From Brachycybe producta (taxonomy: Eukaryota > Arthropoda > Diplopoda > Playtdesmida > Andrognathidae), in contig JAUPFP010000022.1 in NCBI GenBank assembly GCA_036925085.1, positions 1,002,501-1,066,500 on the forward strand: 64,000 nt of DNA, in the 5' to 3' direction. Shown piece after piece: positions 22,422 through 37,400 of the stretch. A program made the position numbers and the translations under genes. Positions within the stretch are counted from its first letter, which is position 1. The number at the start of each line of letters is the position of its first letter. Under the pieces are notes generated by a model. That model ran no database searches and was not told the DNA's origin. It saw only the letters and a program-made list of their open reading frames with translations.

Positions 22422-25400
22422 GTGTGTGTTTGTCACTCTTTGTCATCATAATGTTTGTATTACGACACAAACACGGTTAAGACCAGTCTCGAGACCAAGG
22501 CTCAAGAGAGACAAGAGTCAGACGGCCACATTACATTTCCGACGAGAGTCTTCCGTAAAAGAAAATCCATACCGAAAATATACAGAGTGACCTACAAAAA
22601 AATGTATATGTTACTTGTCAATCTGCGGAATCAGTCAGATTGCCTAGGCAATCTGCAAAACAACCAATCTGCTAGTAAATCTGCAAAATTCGATACCTAA
22701 GATGTATTGTATTTTGCAGATCCACTATAGCAGTTCGGTGGTTTTGCAGATTGCCTAGGCAACCTGCAGATTGACTGATTCCACAAATTGACAAGTAACA
22801 TATATACACACTTTGGTTGTTAATAACTGCTATGTTTACTTTCTTAAATATAATTTTATAATTTAGATTAAATATTACAATACAGAATAGACATAACAGC
22901 AATTTGCATGTTTTATGGTTTAAATGATTCCTTATTACATGTTTTCAAAATGGCCTCCATTCTAATCAAGGCATTGCTTACATCTGTAAGAATCTGATAT
23001 TCAAACACCAATTAAACGTATTTCTTGTAATTCTGAGACAATTCTCTTCGGCTTCTTTGCCATTTATACACAATTATCTTATAAGAATTGTCGCAAAAAT
23101 ACAAGAAATGCGGTTAATTGATGTTTGCAAACCAGTTTCTTAACCGATGTCAGCAATGCCTTGACGGAGAATGGACGACACTTTGAAAATTTGAGATAAT
23201 TGCATCATTTAAACATAAAATATGCAATGCTGTTATATTTAACCTTTATTGTAACATTTACTCTTAATTATAAAATTACTATAGAATAACCGCCCGAATC
23301 TAGCAATAGATAAACCAATCAGTAAACGTCACTTGAATAATAACGTCTAAAACCTTGAATTGTATTGCGCTATATCGCGCATAACGTAACAGGCAGTTAG
23401 AAATAGGTGAAAACTTCATTTGCCTCCGCCCTTGTTATGACGATTGGCAGCTTCTAATTGGCTGTTTATGAAGTCTGACGTCACATGCTCCGCCCTTTTC
23501 AACGTCAGACTACATAACCAGCCAATTAGAAGTTGCCAGTCGTCATAACAAGAGCGGAGCCAACTGAAGTTTTCACCTATTTCTAACTGCCTGTCATAAC
23601 GTATTCCCGCAGTAGCCAACCACAGTGTTTAGCTATACGGTTACGGGTCGGATGGTCGGTTCAATCAAATTATTTATAAGTAGGGCTCGGATTTTCATGT
23701 AATATCAAATCAAATGTTTCTAAATTTGTGGCCCAAGTGCCAATTGTGAAGTAACAATCCTCGTGTAGATGAACCAACAATTATGGTTTTAATTTTCAAT
23801 CAAAAACACTAGTTAGAGGCTAGAACTGTAGTTGACAAATGATTGTAACCAGACATCTAGCCTCTTATTAGAAAAAAAAAGCATATTTGCCGTTGCTCTA
23901 ATAATGATGATTACTTTACACAATTGGGCATTTTGGGCCACAAATTGAGAAACATTAGCTTTGATGTTGGATAAAAATCCGACCCCTATTTATTAGATTA
24001 AATTAAATTTAAAAAAAAATAAACATGTGTGTTTACATTTTTTGAGACATACTGTACACGTATAGAAAATATGAGGAGGAAAAAAAAATGAAATAATGAA
24101 TAAATCGAAAATATCTCCGTGTTTCGATCGGAAGTTCGTAACATTCCGTTATTGGTGACACAAAATGTTCGAACTTAACGAGGTTCTTCTCTTCATATCT
24201 ATATCTGTAGCTATAGCAAAACAAATTGAGTTCTCGTTTAGAGAGTATCAAGAGTTGGGTCACTCACTATTTATAATGTAAAGAGACAATACAAAGGGCC
24301 TCATCTTCCTTCTAAGGTCTCTTTTGCTCTATAGACAGTTGCTTTTTTTATCAAAGTGACGAATTAAATGTTAATACAAACCACACATTTGCAAATATTT
24401 TTCAAATAAAAATCAGGGTGGAAAAAACAAATTTCATGATATTTTTGATTGAAAATCACGATTTATATATTTAAAAAAAATTGTTTAATAAATTTAATTA
24501 CGAAATATTAATTTAAATTTTTTTTTTTAAAAAAAAGCTTTGTTATTACATGCTTTTATTTCAGTTGACATGAGGGTTGTGTCCGTTTGGTTGGACTTGT
24601 ATTTCTCGTATATTTTAACCTCATAATGAACTAGACTAGAAAGAGCTGAAATTTTGTAGCCTCTTACTAGTGCGACGACCTGTTTGTTAATCTATTAAAT
24701 TTTGACGGAGGATCCTCGAATGACCCGCGGTCCAAGGATCCACCGTTATAGGAGGAGAGGGTACACCCCTTAAATTAAACGTACTTTTCAACAAAATAAA
24801 ACAAATTACGCTCCTCTTAAGTCCCAAAAACAAAAAAACAAAAAACATGTCTTAGTAGAAATAAAAGAGCTTGGACCGAAAAACATACTTGTTTTAAAAT
24901 TTGGCTTTATAGTCTTTTTGACTAAAGGGGTTAAAAATATCGTAAAAATGTACCGAATTACTTGATATTTTTTTTCCCTCAAATATTCATTTATTTTATA
25001 TCGAGGGAGAAAAATATCGCTAATTCAATGAAACTTCTAGAATATTTTTTTAAAAACAACTTTTTCAATTTCATTCTGAAACTGCACAAAAAAACAAAAC
25101 AAAAAAACAATGGCTACAGTAGGACGTCGATTATCGGAACTAATGTCGGACATGGCATATTTCCGATAATTAAAAGTTCATATAATCGAACTCCCATTAA
25201 AAAACGTGGAGAAAAGTAAGAAAAAAAACCGATTGCAAAGAAAGATTTTTATTTCCATAAGTAGTATTTCCAGAAAACCGACGCTCTACTGCAGCGGTCG
25301 CCAGCCTTTCGAACCTCACGGACCACTAAATTCGTAATTTTAAATCCCAGCGGACAAACTAATATGATTTTTTTTAAAAAAAAAAGATAAATACGTTTGT

Positions 25401-28400
25401 CAAATAATGATCAGAGAACTTCCATTTTATTAATAGAAAATCTTTAACGGTTGTTTAATTTTAACAAAATTATTAAAAGTTAGTTTAATTATTAGAAAAT
25501 AATTGAAGCTTAGGGGAGAAGAACGCGTGGGGTGGGGGAAACTGAACTGGAAATGTAGCTCTCATCGCGTGCCTCCGTATTTTACGAGAACTGTACTAGA
25601 CTCTAGTAAATTTCGTGAATTTAGTGCAATAGAAACACGAAAATTGTCATTCAGAATAGAAGAATTTATATAAGAATATTTTTGTTCATTTTATTATTAA
25701 TAAAACAAAAAAAATGCAAATATATCCCCAAATATATCTGCGGACCACCGGCTGGCGACCGCTGCTCTACTGTCACTTCTAAAACCGTTTTAGGTCAAGT
25801 GATTTAAATCACACAACCTCATAAAGATCAAATACAAATTATATAGGTGCCCTACACGAAGAGAGTCGAGAAGCCGTCAGATTACAAAAAGAACGGTTAG
25901 CTTAGGACCTCTATCTCTCTCTCTCTCAGCCCCCAAAAAAGTCCTTACTTTTCGTCTTATTTTGACAAATAAAATGCCAAAAAGACAACAAAAAAAAGGA
26001 ACACCGTATGATGACGACTAATGGATGGGGCGGGCGGTCAGAAGTTTTTATTCTCTCTTTTATTTTCCCCACCATTGTCCTCCGTTTTGACCGCAGAGAA
26101 GAAAAATACGAGAGAGACTCGATCTCTTTCGTGGTGGTTGTTGGTGGTGGTGGCTTTTGGGGTTCTTCTTCCGAAGACCCTTCCGAACTCTCTTTCTGTA
26201 TCTTTACCACCAAAAAAACTCCTCAAAAAAGCCCCCTACTGAGTGTAGATTATGTGCCAACCCGCATACAAAACACCGATGTTCTCCATGGGAGGGCCTA
26301 CAATCGTTTTCAAAAGCTCACTCCACGGGGAAGCTTTCGATTCTCGAGAAGATAGACGAGTCTTAAAAAACAGCTAAACCGGTCGAAATTGCCCCCCCTC
26401 CCAAAAAAAAGCTCAAAATCAAAAAGAAAAACCAACTTAGTAAAATTATTTAAGAAAAAAAAAAACCAGAAGTGTCGACAACAACATTTCAACAAGAAAA
26501 ATCATTTTTTTTTATATATATTTACCAACATTTCTTTTATTGTTGTTGTTGCTTACCCGAGAAATATCCGAATCCTGCATTTGGAACCATTTCCGGACTG
26601 TCATCTAAGATTTCCGGTGACATTCCGGGCCTTAGGGCTCTCATCCGTCGAGGATTACGAAAGAAATGCCTTCGAGCTCCGAGAGAACTCAATTGTTTCA
26701 TTCGTCGTTCTTTTGATCGTCGATTTTGAAACCAAACCTTAAAGAAGAAGAAAAAATAATAAAAAGACGCTCAAAATTAATATCAAATAGTTCATATTTA
26801 AAAATACACAGTGGACATTGTTTAACACGAAATTGAAGAGACACAGAATATTTTTTTTGTGTTAAAAGAATTATTATCGGACTGAAAATATATTTTGCAT
26901 TATCCACGATTTTTCGTGTTAAACGACTTTTTCAGTGATTGAAAAAATGATTTCAGTTGATATTCTTTACCAAAAGCGATTTTTAAAAAAACTTGAGTGT
27001 TTTTTTTAGAAACTAGAAGAGTAAGCTGAATTCACTTCAGAGAACTTTTCATGTTCAGATTTTTCAAAATAAACTTTTTATGTCAAGTTTGAAAATGATC
27101 TAACTTTAATTTTTTATCTATAAAAAGTTTATTTTGAAAGATATAACCATTCAAATTTCTAAATAAAATTGTAGTTTTTATGAATTTTTGCTCCTGAAAC
27201 TGCTGAAAAAAATTGAAAGTGTTTTAGAAACTAGAAGGGTTACTCAATGACCTTAGGATATTTTCATCTTTATATCTTTTAAAATAAGCTATAGTTTGAA
27301 AGTGATTCAGTTTTATGCAGATATTATTATATTTATCCTTAAAATGTTTATTTTCTAAGATATCAACATGAAAATATAATCACGTGATTGAGCTACCCTT
27401 CAAGTTTCTAAAACACACTCAAGTGTTTTTTTTTTACTCCTGAAACACAAGAAAATAACCAGAGTTTGAAATATCAGCTGTTCATAAAACAAATTTCCCC
27501 TCAGGTCCTTGGCACACAGGCGGCTTTTGACAGACTTTTTTAGTGACAAAAAGAAGTCGAAGGGCGCGAAAGACGAAGAGGATGTCGTCGTAGTGTTTTT
27601 TCTACGGAAAGACACCAACACCTTGGCAAACAGGCAACTTTTATTCAACTTCGTGCCAACGTTGGCGTCTTTGAATAGAAATTACATTGCGACGACAAGT
27701 CCAACGATCTTTGGCCAGGCGCCAATTAGGCAACAACAATGCGAGCTTGCAACCAGCAACAGTCTCCAGCAACTGTTGCTGGTGACACTACACTAGCACC
27801 ACAGTTGCATTTGCAGGCACCAAATTGGTAGTTAACAACAGTAGTAAGTGAATGTTGCCTCTGCTCAGTAATGGTGAGCAGAGGAAACAAGCAACCATTG
27901 TGTGTTCTCGACCACTTTCTTGTCACGTGGATCATGACTTGGTGCCACACAATGGTTACTTGTTCCCTCTGCTCACCATTACTGAGCAGAGGCAACATTC
28001 ACTTACTACTGTTGTTAACTACCAATTTGGACAGGCATTTAGAAATCGGGACGAACATAAGTTGGCTTCGCCCTTTTTATGACGACTGGCAACTTCTAAT
28101 TCGTTGGGTTATGTAGTCTGACGTCACATGCGGTCGTCGGTACCTGCAAATCAAGCGGTGGCGCTAGTGTAGTGTCACCAGCAACAGTTGCTTAAGACTG
28201 TTGCATCAGTGCTCATTTGGTTTCCTATAATTTGCGCCCAGCGATCTTTGACTTCATTCTATCGCCGAAAAGTCTTTCAAAAGTCGCCTGTGTGTGTGTT
28301 CCAACCCTTAAGGACACGTTCAAATTCCAAATATGACACCAAAAGTCAAAAAGTAGATGCAATTTCATTGAAATTCAACCTCGTAGACAAACAGTGGCGG

Positions 28401-31400
28401 CCCCCCCCCCCCCCAATTTTACATTCTTCCTTTTCCTTTGAATTTAAAGAAAAGTTGACACAAACACAGAAAAAAATCCCTCAAAAAAACAGGGAGAAAG
28501 TAATTTAGAAAAGTGAAAAAAGGAGTAGTAATAATAATAAGAAAAACTAATTCAAAATGACAACAAAAAAAATAGTAACAAGCAAATTTTGAAGGCGTTT
28601 TTTCTTCTTGAAAAATACAAGAAAATATAGAATTTCCATCTCGAATAGAAAAAATATCTACAGAAAAAAAAATATCACAAGAAATGTGGTGAAAAGTGAG
28701 AAACTTAAAACTGTTAACTATATCTCTGATAAATAACAAGTTTCTGCTTACCACATGTTATTTGTTTTAGTTAGTTATCATCAGTTTAGCACCAAATAGA
28801 AGAGAAAATGACTCAAAATTCAAAACACCACCCCCCCCCCCCCCGTTTTGCAAAATTAGAATTGGAATAATTACTACACAAGTAGCCCCAGAGGGACCAT
28901 TTAGAGCTGGCCAAAAATGGTATAAAAATGTATTTGTCAAAATAAATAAGTTATCAACATAGGGCTCGGATTTTTATGCAAATTATCAAGCAAATGTTTC
29001 TCAATCTGTGGCCCAATTAGAGCCCAATTGTGAAGTAATCATCATCATCATCATCATCATTAGAATACAACTGCAATATTAAATATACCTTTTTTTTTTC
29101 TAATCAAAAAATGCTTGTTAGAGGCTAGATGTCTGGTTACTATCAGTTGTCAACTAGAACCTTCTAGCCTCTAACCAGTGTATTTTTTCATTGAAAAAAA
29201 ACCAAATATAATTGTTGGTTGATCTCTAATGGAAGTGAAAATTGCAAAATAACCACCACATTTAAATTAACCAACAATTATGTTTTTTAATAAATAAAAA
29301 ACCCACTGGTTCGAGGCTAGAACTCTTGCTGAAAACTGACAACAATCAGACTTCTAGCCTCTAACCAGCCTTTTTTTGATTAGAAAAAAGTATAATTGCA
29401 TTTGCTCTAATAATACTGATTATACTTCACTATTGGCACTTGGGCCACAAATTATGAAACATCTGCTTGAAATTGCATAAAAATCCGAGCCCCTATGCTT
29501 ATCATCTACCATATTCCGGTGTCATTAACAGGCTTATTATTGCATTTTTAGAACAGTTTTTAAGGCGTTCAAGTAGAACTTAAATTTACAAGTTTCCATC
29601 TTGAATTTGAGCCTCAGAAACTGGCGCCACAAAGTGGTCATTTTTAGCAGACCATTGATTTACATTGATTATATTTTGTACTACAGTGATAGTATAGTGG
29701 TTGAGTGAAACCACCAACAGGCGACCATTATCTGTTTGTAAGAGATGGCCATGCATATCAGTGACCAGCACTTGACAGCAGATAGAATTGTTTCTAATGG
29801 TTGTCCGTGTGAAGCATGCCGCGCCCCAACCACAAAGTGGTCCGTGTGAAGCCGGTTTTAATTTTCAAAACCCCCCCCCCCCCCCCCCCCCCCCGACTAT
29901 TTCTGTCTTTATCAGATTATAAAACCAGAAACAGATTCCAAATCAATAATAAAATACAGTTTAAAGGAGAAAAAACAACTCTCACAGCCAAACATTCCTG
30001 ACGAAAAAAACAAACCTACGTAGGAACCTTTAACGGGCCCCGCAGGGGTTAGGGTGGGGGCACAGACTGGCACACCTTTTATTCTGTTATTCTGCTACCT
30101 ACACTATTTATTCTTTTAGGGTTAAAGTTGTTTTGTGTTTTGCGCATATTTTGCATTCAAAAAAAGATGTAAAATTGTTTTTGTTTTTTTTTGTTGCATA
30201 AATTGTACATCAATTCTGCATTTATGTTAATTACAACATCTTGATTATTCTGTCTTTCAGGGGTTCAAAATAAAGAGAAACTTGAATGTGTTTTATAGAA
30301 AGTAGAAGGGTATTTTTCATGTTAACATTTATCTTTTAAAGTAAACTTTTTATGTCTGCATGTTTGAAAATGACCCAACTTTAAGCAGATAATATCAAGT
30401 TTATTTTGAAAGATTGATCAACAAGAAAATACCATTAAGTATACGCTTCTAGTTTCTAAAACACTTTCTAGTTTCTCTTAATTTTGCTCCTAATATAACA
30501 TTTCAAATATCAGATGTTCATTAACCATCTTAATTATAAATTTCTCAATAATTTTTTTTTTAAAAAGATTCAAATTTTTTTCTACGTTTTTCTCATAATT
30601 TTACAATAAAAATATTCTTACAAATTTTATCCAATAAATTCTTATTCAGTTTTTTTTTAGAATAAGGGTTCGGATATTTATGCAATATCAAAGCAAATCT
30701 TTCTCAATCTGTGGCCCTTAAGAGCCAATTTGTGAAGTAACAATTTCCGTTTAGATTAACCAACAATTATTGTGTTGTTGTTTTTTTTTTCAATCAAAAA
30801 CACTGGTTAGAGGCTAGAACTCTAGTTGACAACTGATGATAACCACACATCTAGCTTCTAACCATCCTTTTTGATTAGAAAAAAACAAACAAAAAAAAAC
30901 AATTGTGTAGTTGTTCTAATGATTATGATTTATGAGAAATTATGACGATTACTTCACCATTGGCACTTGAGCCACAAATTGAGAAACATTTGCAATAATA
31001 TTGCATACAAATCCGAGCCCTAGATACGAGGTTATGCACTGCACATACTGCGTGTTTTTACCGCATATTTTTTTTAGTGCTTTTTAAATTTTTTATTGCC
31101 AGCCAGCCAGGCATGCATGCATCCATGCAAACATTTTAAGTTTTTAGCACATAAAAATCCTAACCCTTCACAAGTGATCAAGCAAAATCAGAGGGTTTTT
31201 TTTTGTTTAAAAGGGATTTGCGTGTAGCCTCTTTCTCTCTCCCCCCCCCCCCCCTCTCCCCTTGGTAGAATACATATGCGAAGAATCGTCAATCACTCTC
31301 AGGGCTCACTTTTCTAAGGCCTTTCTTTTCTATAAGGTCCTTCTATATGCCAACATTGGGATTTCATTCCTTATCAGACGAATTGCAGGCTGTTTTCACT

Positions 31401-34400
31401 TTCTATATAACAAAACTTATCACACCCCCCCCCCACCCCCTCTCCCCTTCCCCCCATGTATGGCACATTATTCTTTTCCCTCCTTCCCCCTTCTTCCCTG
31501 ACTAAATATCTATCTCCATCCTTCATCGTTCCAATGAACAAAATCCTCATCAAACTCACTTTTCTTCCTCCCCCCCCCTCTTTTTTCTTTTCTCTAAAAA
31601 AAGACAGAAAATTAAAATTATCAACAAAATAATGTTTTATGAACAGATATATTTCAAAATAAACTTTTTTTTTTATATATATCGAAGTCTGCATAAAGTT
31701 CCGATGATCATTTTCAAACTGACATAAAAAGCATAATCTACTTCAAAAGATGTCAAAATGAAAATAGCCTCAAAGAGACCCAAATTATCCAAAGATTTTT
31801 TATCCAACGGGTAGAAACGAACCGTTTCTATACTCGGTTCAATACACAGGCAATTAGAAATCGGGACAAACAGAAGTTGGCTCCGCCCTTTTTAAGACGA
31901 CCGGCAACTTCTAATTGGTTGGTTATGTAGTCTGACGTCACATGCTCCGCAACTTTTCAACGTCGAACCACACAACAAACCAATTAGAAGTTGCCGTTCG
32001 TTATAAAAAGGGCGGAGGCAACTTCTGTTCATCCCGATTTCTAATTGCCTGTCTGAAAAATCACCAGAAAATAGAAACAGAAATACAAAATCAGACTATT
32101 TCTATTGTCCTATATTTGCATTGAAAGATATATAGGTCTATATGGCGCTTCTGATAAATCCTTTCAGTGAGATTTAATTGGGTAATTATGGGTATATATG
32201 TAGCAGCATGCGATTTCTTGCTAAAACACAGGCAGTTAGAAATCGGAGAGAACTTCAGTTGGCTCCGCCCCTTGTTATGACGACTGGCAACTTCTAATTG
32301 GCTGGTTATGTAGTCTGACGTCACATGCTCCGCCCTTTTCAACGTCAGACTACATAACCAGCCAATTAGAAGCTGCCGGTCGTCATAACAAGGGCGGAGC
32401 CAATTGAAGTTCTGACCTATTTCTAACTGCCTTTGCTAAAACTGATGATCTCCTTTAATTCTACTCTTGTGATATTTTTTTGTTTGTTTGGTGAACTGAT
32501 GTTTTTAAGAAGTTTTTTCTTTTCTTCCTGAGAATGAGTGTTGTGACTGCCTTGTGTTCAGTTCAGTATGTGTGCACCTTTTTTTCTTCTTCCCTTTTCC
32601 TTATCATCAGAGACCAAACTCCATTCTAGCAATACCACTATTCATGTATACAGTGTGTGTGTACCAAGAAGGTATTAGAAATCCTATTGAAGTATAATAT
32701 ACCCAAGAAACCTTCCAAGCTGAAATTGCAAAAGGCTGGGGAAAAGTAAGGAGGGAGGGAGAGAGGGAGAGTAAAACTATATACCGTGAATATTACCAGT
32801 CAAACACCTCACCAACCCACAAATAAGTTCCCTTTGCTTTTTTTTTCCATCTTATTTTTTAAGGCATACTTATATAAATTATAAGCCTTCAGAGTTAAAG
32901 GGCCCCCCGCCCCCCCCCTTCTCTCTCTCTCTCTCTCCACCAAAACCCCACCATCTCTACCAACCACCCATAAAAGAAAAAAGACCTAGAAGAAGTCGTT
33001 TGGTTGGTTGGCTGCTCACGATGATGGAATATCGATCGAAAATTTTATACCAAAAAGAGGGAAGAAGAAGAAGAAAAAAAAATATTCCGTCAAGATGAGA
33101 TTGGAGAAAATGCCAACAACATACATAAGATGGTGATGGTGGTTGAGGGTTTAGGGGGTGGAAGAAATTGCACCAGACACACGACAAAATGAATGGAAAA
33201 AGAGAGAATGTTGTCAAGGGCCATTCATATCCATAATAATAGTAAACCCGTCGTGCAACTTGCACGAAAACAAAAGGGGACTATAGCTTAAGAATGCAAT
33301 AGATCATTTATTTTGTGTGCATAGCGTTAGATGGCGCCATTAGCCCTCCTCCCATAGAAATGCCCTGACTGACTTCCTTTTTTTGGTCACGTGGCAAACT
33401 TTTAATTACGTCATCGCTATTTCTCTACACGTGCTCTCTTCTTCACTTATATTGTGTTCTGGGTTAAGTTTGTCCACGTGCTCTGATAATTAAAGGCTTG
33501 CATTCGATTTCAACTAACTGGCGACGAGTGTAGTTTGAAACCGAGGGAGGTTGCATGGCGCCATCTACCTTGCAGTTACACAAGTATTTTATATCAAGTT
33601 CCCCTCTTAAGCAAAAAGCTATACAGGAAATGCTTTCGTATACCAGCCTCTGAGCAAGCTTTTCGTCGTATTTCACGTCTTTGGCACAGCCTATACATAA
33701 AATTTCCACTGCCTTAAATTAGAGGCTAAGTGTGGCAGTTAATTGAAAAAAATATCCGAGTTGTACAAAATGTAGTATTCCTTGTTATACATATAGTGAA
33801 TGCATGTAATAGGAGGTTAAGATTTTGAAGCAATTAAGTGTAATCTACATATGTTACCGTCAATCTGCGGAGTCAGTCGATCTGCAGACTCCCTAGGCAA
33901 TCTGCAAAACAACCAACCTGCTAGTGAATCTGCAAAATTCAATACATTTTAAGTATTGAATTTTGCAGATTCACTACTAGCAGGTTGGTAAAATGTATGG
34001 AAAGGCGGGTTTTTTTGTTAAACGTTTTTTATAACTTTTGCGATTTTTCCCCGAGAGTTGTTTCTATACTTAAGTATAGAAAGAGTATAGAAACAACTTA
34101 AGGTGGTTTTAAAGTGTAAATGTCTCTCGAACACAAGATTATTCTTGTCTTTCAGATACAAAATAAAGAGAAACTAGAATGTTTTTTTATATAAACTAGA
34201 AGGGTAGCTCAATCACTTTAAAGATATTCCTCATGTTGATATCTTTCAAAATAAACTTTTTATAGACAAAAATTAAAAATTATTTTCTACTTAAAGTTGA
34301 GACATTTTCAAACTGTCATAAGGAAGCTTTATTTTAAAAGATATTAACATGAAACTACTCTTAAGTGATTATTAGGGTTCGGATTTTGATGCAAAAATCA

Positions 34401-37400
34401 AACAAATGTTTCTCAAGTCTGTGGCCCAAGTGCCAATTGTCAAGTAATCAACTAATCATCATCAGTAGAACAACTGCAATTATGCCTTTTTTTCTAATCA
34501 AGGTTGGTTAAAGGCTAGATGTCTGGTTACTATCAGTTGTCGACTAGAACGTTCTAGCCTCTAAACAGTGTTTTTGATTGGGAAAAAATCCTAATTGTTG
34601 GTTCATCTCTCACCGTGAGATTGTTACTTCACAGTTGGCTCTTGGGGCCACAGATTGAGAAACACTTAACTTGATATTTCATGAAAATCCGAACCCTAGT
34701 GATTATGATGATCTTCTAGTTTTTAAAACACATTCAATTTTCTCTTCATTTTGCAGCACCTGAAAATCAAATCAAAGAGTGTCTGTGAGGGCCGTTTTCT
34801 ACCTTTAAAACTAAGCATAAAAAACCCTTTCCCTTTAAGAAATCCCTCTGCAAAAAAAAAGCCCCTTTCTACAAACTCCACCTCAACACCCACCCCCTTA
34901 TGAAAACCCCAGTTTAATTTGATTTTTTTTTCGTTTGTTCTTTCTGTATATATCGTCTTTTTTCTTTTGCAAAACGTGAAAAATCCGAAAGAAAAATCCG
35001 CCTGTTTTGTCTTTCTCCCATCCCTCACTCCCCGTTCAATTCCGGTGGTTTTCAGAGAACACCCACAAAAAAATGCCAAAGCCACAGTCAAGAAGAAGAA
35101 GAAGAAGACGGTAGAAGACTATACAACGACGACGACGACCGACGATCGATCGATCGTTCCGAAAAAACCCTCATTATCATACATCCTCTCAGCTCAAAAA
35201 CCCAAACGAAAACCTTCCTTCTTCTTTTTGACTAACGAAAACGAGAGAGAGAAAAAACCCCATTAAAGAGCAAATGGAGAAAAATCATAAGGGCACCTTA
35301 AAGAAGAAATCAGAAGAAGAAAAAAGCCCCAAAAACTTACTCCAGACTAGAAAAAACACACTATAGAAAAACTAGAATTTTCAATCTTCAAATTAATTTA
35401 ACGTTATTCTGCATTTCAAGAGAAAGTGTTTTTTTTTAGAAACTAGAAGGGTAGATCAATCATTTAATAGAAATTTTTCATGTTATTTATCTTTTAAAAT
35501 AAGCTTTAATTCTAGTCTCTATAAAAAAAATTTATTTTGAAAGATATCAGCATGAAATTACTATTTCTGTGATTCAGAAGTATTGCCCTTTCTAGTTTCT
35601 AATACACTTTCAATTTCTCCTTAAAAAATCTCTTCTGAAAACACAGAAAAAATCATGAGTTCTAAAATATAATTCCAAAAAAAAAAAAAAAAATTAATAA
35701 GTCTCAAATATATTTTATTTTGATGATTTTTTTTATTAATTATAATTAGGGGTCGGATTTTGATGCAAATTATCAACCGGAATGTTTCTCAATTTGTGGC
35801 CCAAGTGCCAATTGTGAAGGAATCAATCAAATCAATCATTATCATTATTAGAGCAAACTGCAATTATGCTTTTTTCTAATCTGAAAAGGCTGGTTAGAGA
35901 GGCTAGATGTCTGGTTACTATCAGTTGTCAACTAAAGTTCTAGCCTCTAACCATTTTTTTTAATTAGAAAGAAGTGTTTTTTATCTAAACGAGATTGTAA
36001 CTTCATAATTGGCACTTGGGCCACATATTGAGAAACATTTCGGTTGATATTGCATCAAAATCCGAGCCCTAATTATAATTATTATATTATATTTATTTAT
36101 ATATTTTATATTTATAATATTTATTTTATTTCAATGTTTTAAAAATAATGCATCCCCCCCCCCCCCAAAAAAAATAGAAATGCCATAAAAATCTTGCGTT
36201 TTGAAAATTTTAAGAAAAAAAACTTGAAAGCTTTTAAGAAACTAGAAGAGTAATTGTATCATTCATGCTGCTAAAAGATCACTAATGTTCATAGTACATA
36301 AGTGGGGGGGGGATATATTTTTCATCTTCATATCTTTTAAGATTTTTGAAAATTTCGCAAAATGGTCCAATGTGAAATGAAAAACTTGTAAATTTTAGAA
36401 ATTAAAATGTTCATAAAAATCCTTCATAAGTGTTTCATTTACTTCATACGAAACAGAAAAAAGATTAGAATAATTTTTCCCGTTAAAAGAACAAATTTTT
36501 ACGCCTATTCTAAGACATCGGAATCGAAAATATATTTCGTGATATCCGATTTTTTTCGCGTTAAACGGTTTTCACTGTATCAATCGGTTTCACTGCGGAA
36601 TCAAACTCTGCTATAGTGAAAATCTGCAAAATTACAACACCTAAAATGTATTGAACTTTGCAGATTCACTAGCAGGTTGGTTGTTTTTGCAGATTACCTA
36701 GGCAATCTGCAGATTGACTGATTCCGCCAGATTGATAGTAACATACTTCAGAAGCTATAAATATATGTGTTGAGGAATCTTAAAGATTACTTAAACAATC
36801 TGTCAAAAAATTAAGGGTTTTTTCCTTCTTTGTGCATTTTTGGGCCACATGTGGCCCCTGTCCCCCCCAAAAAAGACACAGCTTGTTAGTTCTGGACCAT
36901 TGGACACCCAAAAAAATAGGGGAAAAAAAAACTCATCACTCATTTATAGTCTGTCTACCCCCCCCCCCCCTTTATAACATAGAAAAAAATTTTGACAGGC
37001 AAAATTGAGTTCAGAAACAAAAGAGAAAAAACACAAAAAAAATCCGATCTAAAATTCATTAGGTTCCAAACTCAAGAAAGGAACTTAACATTTAACACTT
37101 TTTTTTAACTTGAACTCTCTTGACTACGGAGCCTTGTAAAGGACATGAGTTTTTTATTTTATCTGAAATTTCAAACAAAATACCTGAAATTTCAATCAGA
37201 ATGGTTCATACTTTAGTTAGATATTTTGTTTGAAATTTCAGATATTTTTGTTTGAAATTTCAGATATTTTTGTTTGAAATTTTAGATATTTTTGTTTGAA
37301 ATTTCAGATATTTTTGTTTGAAATTTCAGATATTTTTGTGTGAAATGTCAGATATTTTTGTTTGACATTTCAGATATTTTTGTTCGACATTTCAGATATT

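Noticed and set aside
29586..29771. Minus-strand frame of 61 residues with ordinary-looking composition
   Set aside because: No splice partner, no family resemblance, and remnants of a small inverted element overlap it.
33464..33709. Minus-strand frame of 81 residues with several Cys
   Set aside because: Part of it overlaps the L repeat, which recurs at 42325 without the frame kept, and no domain pattern is recognisable.
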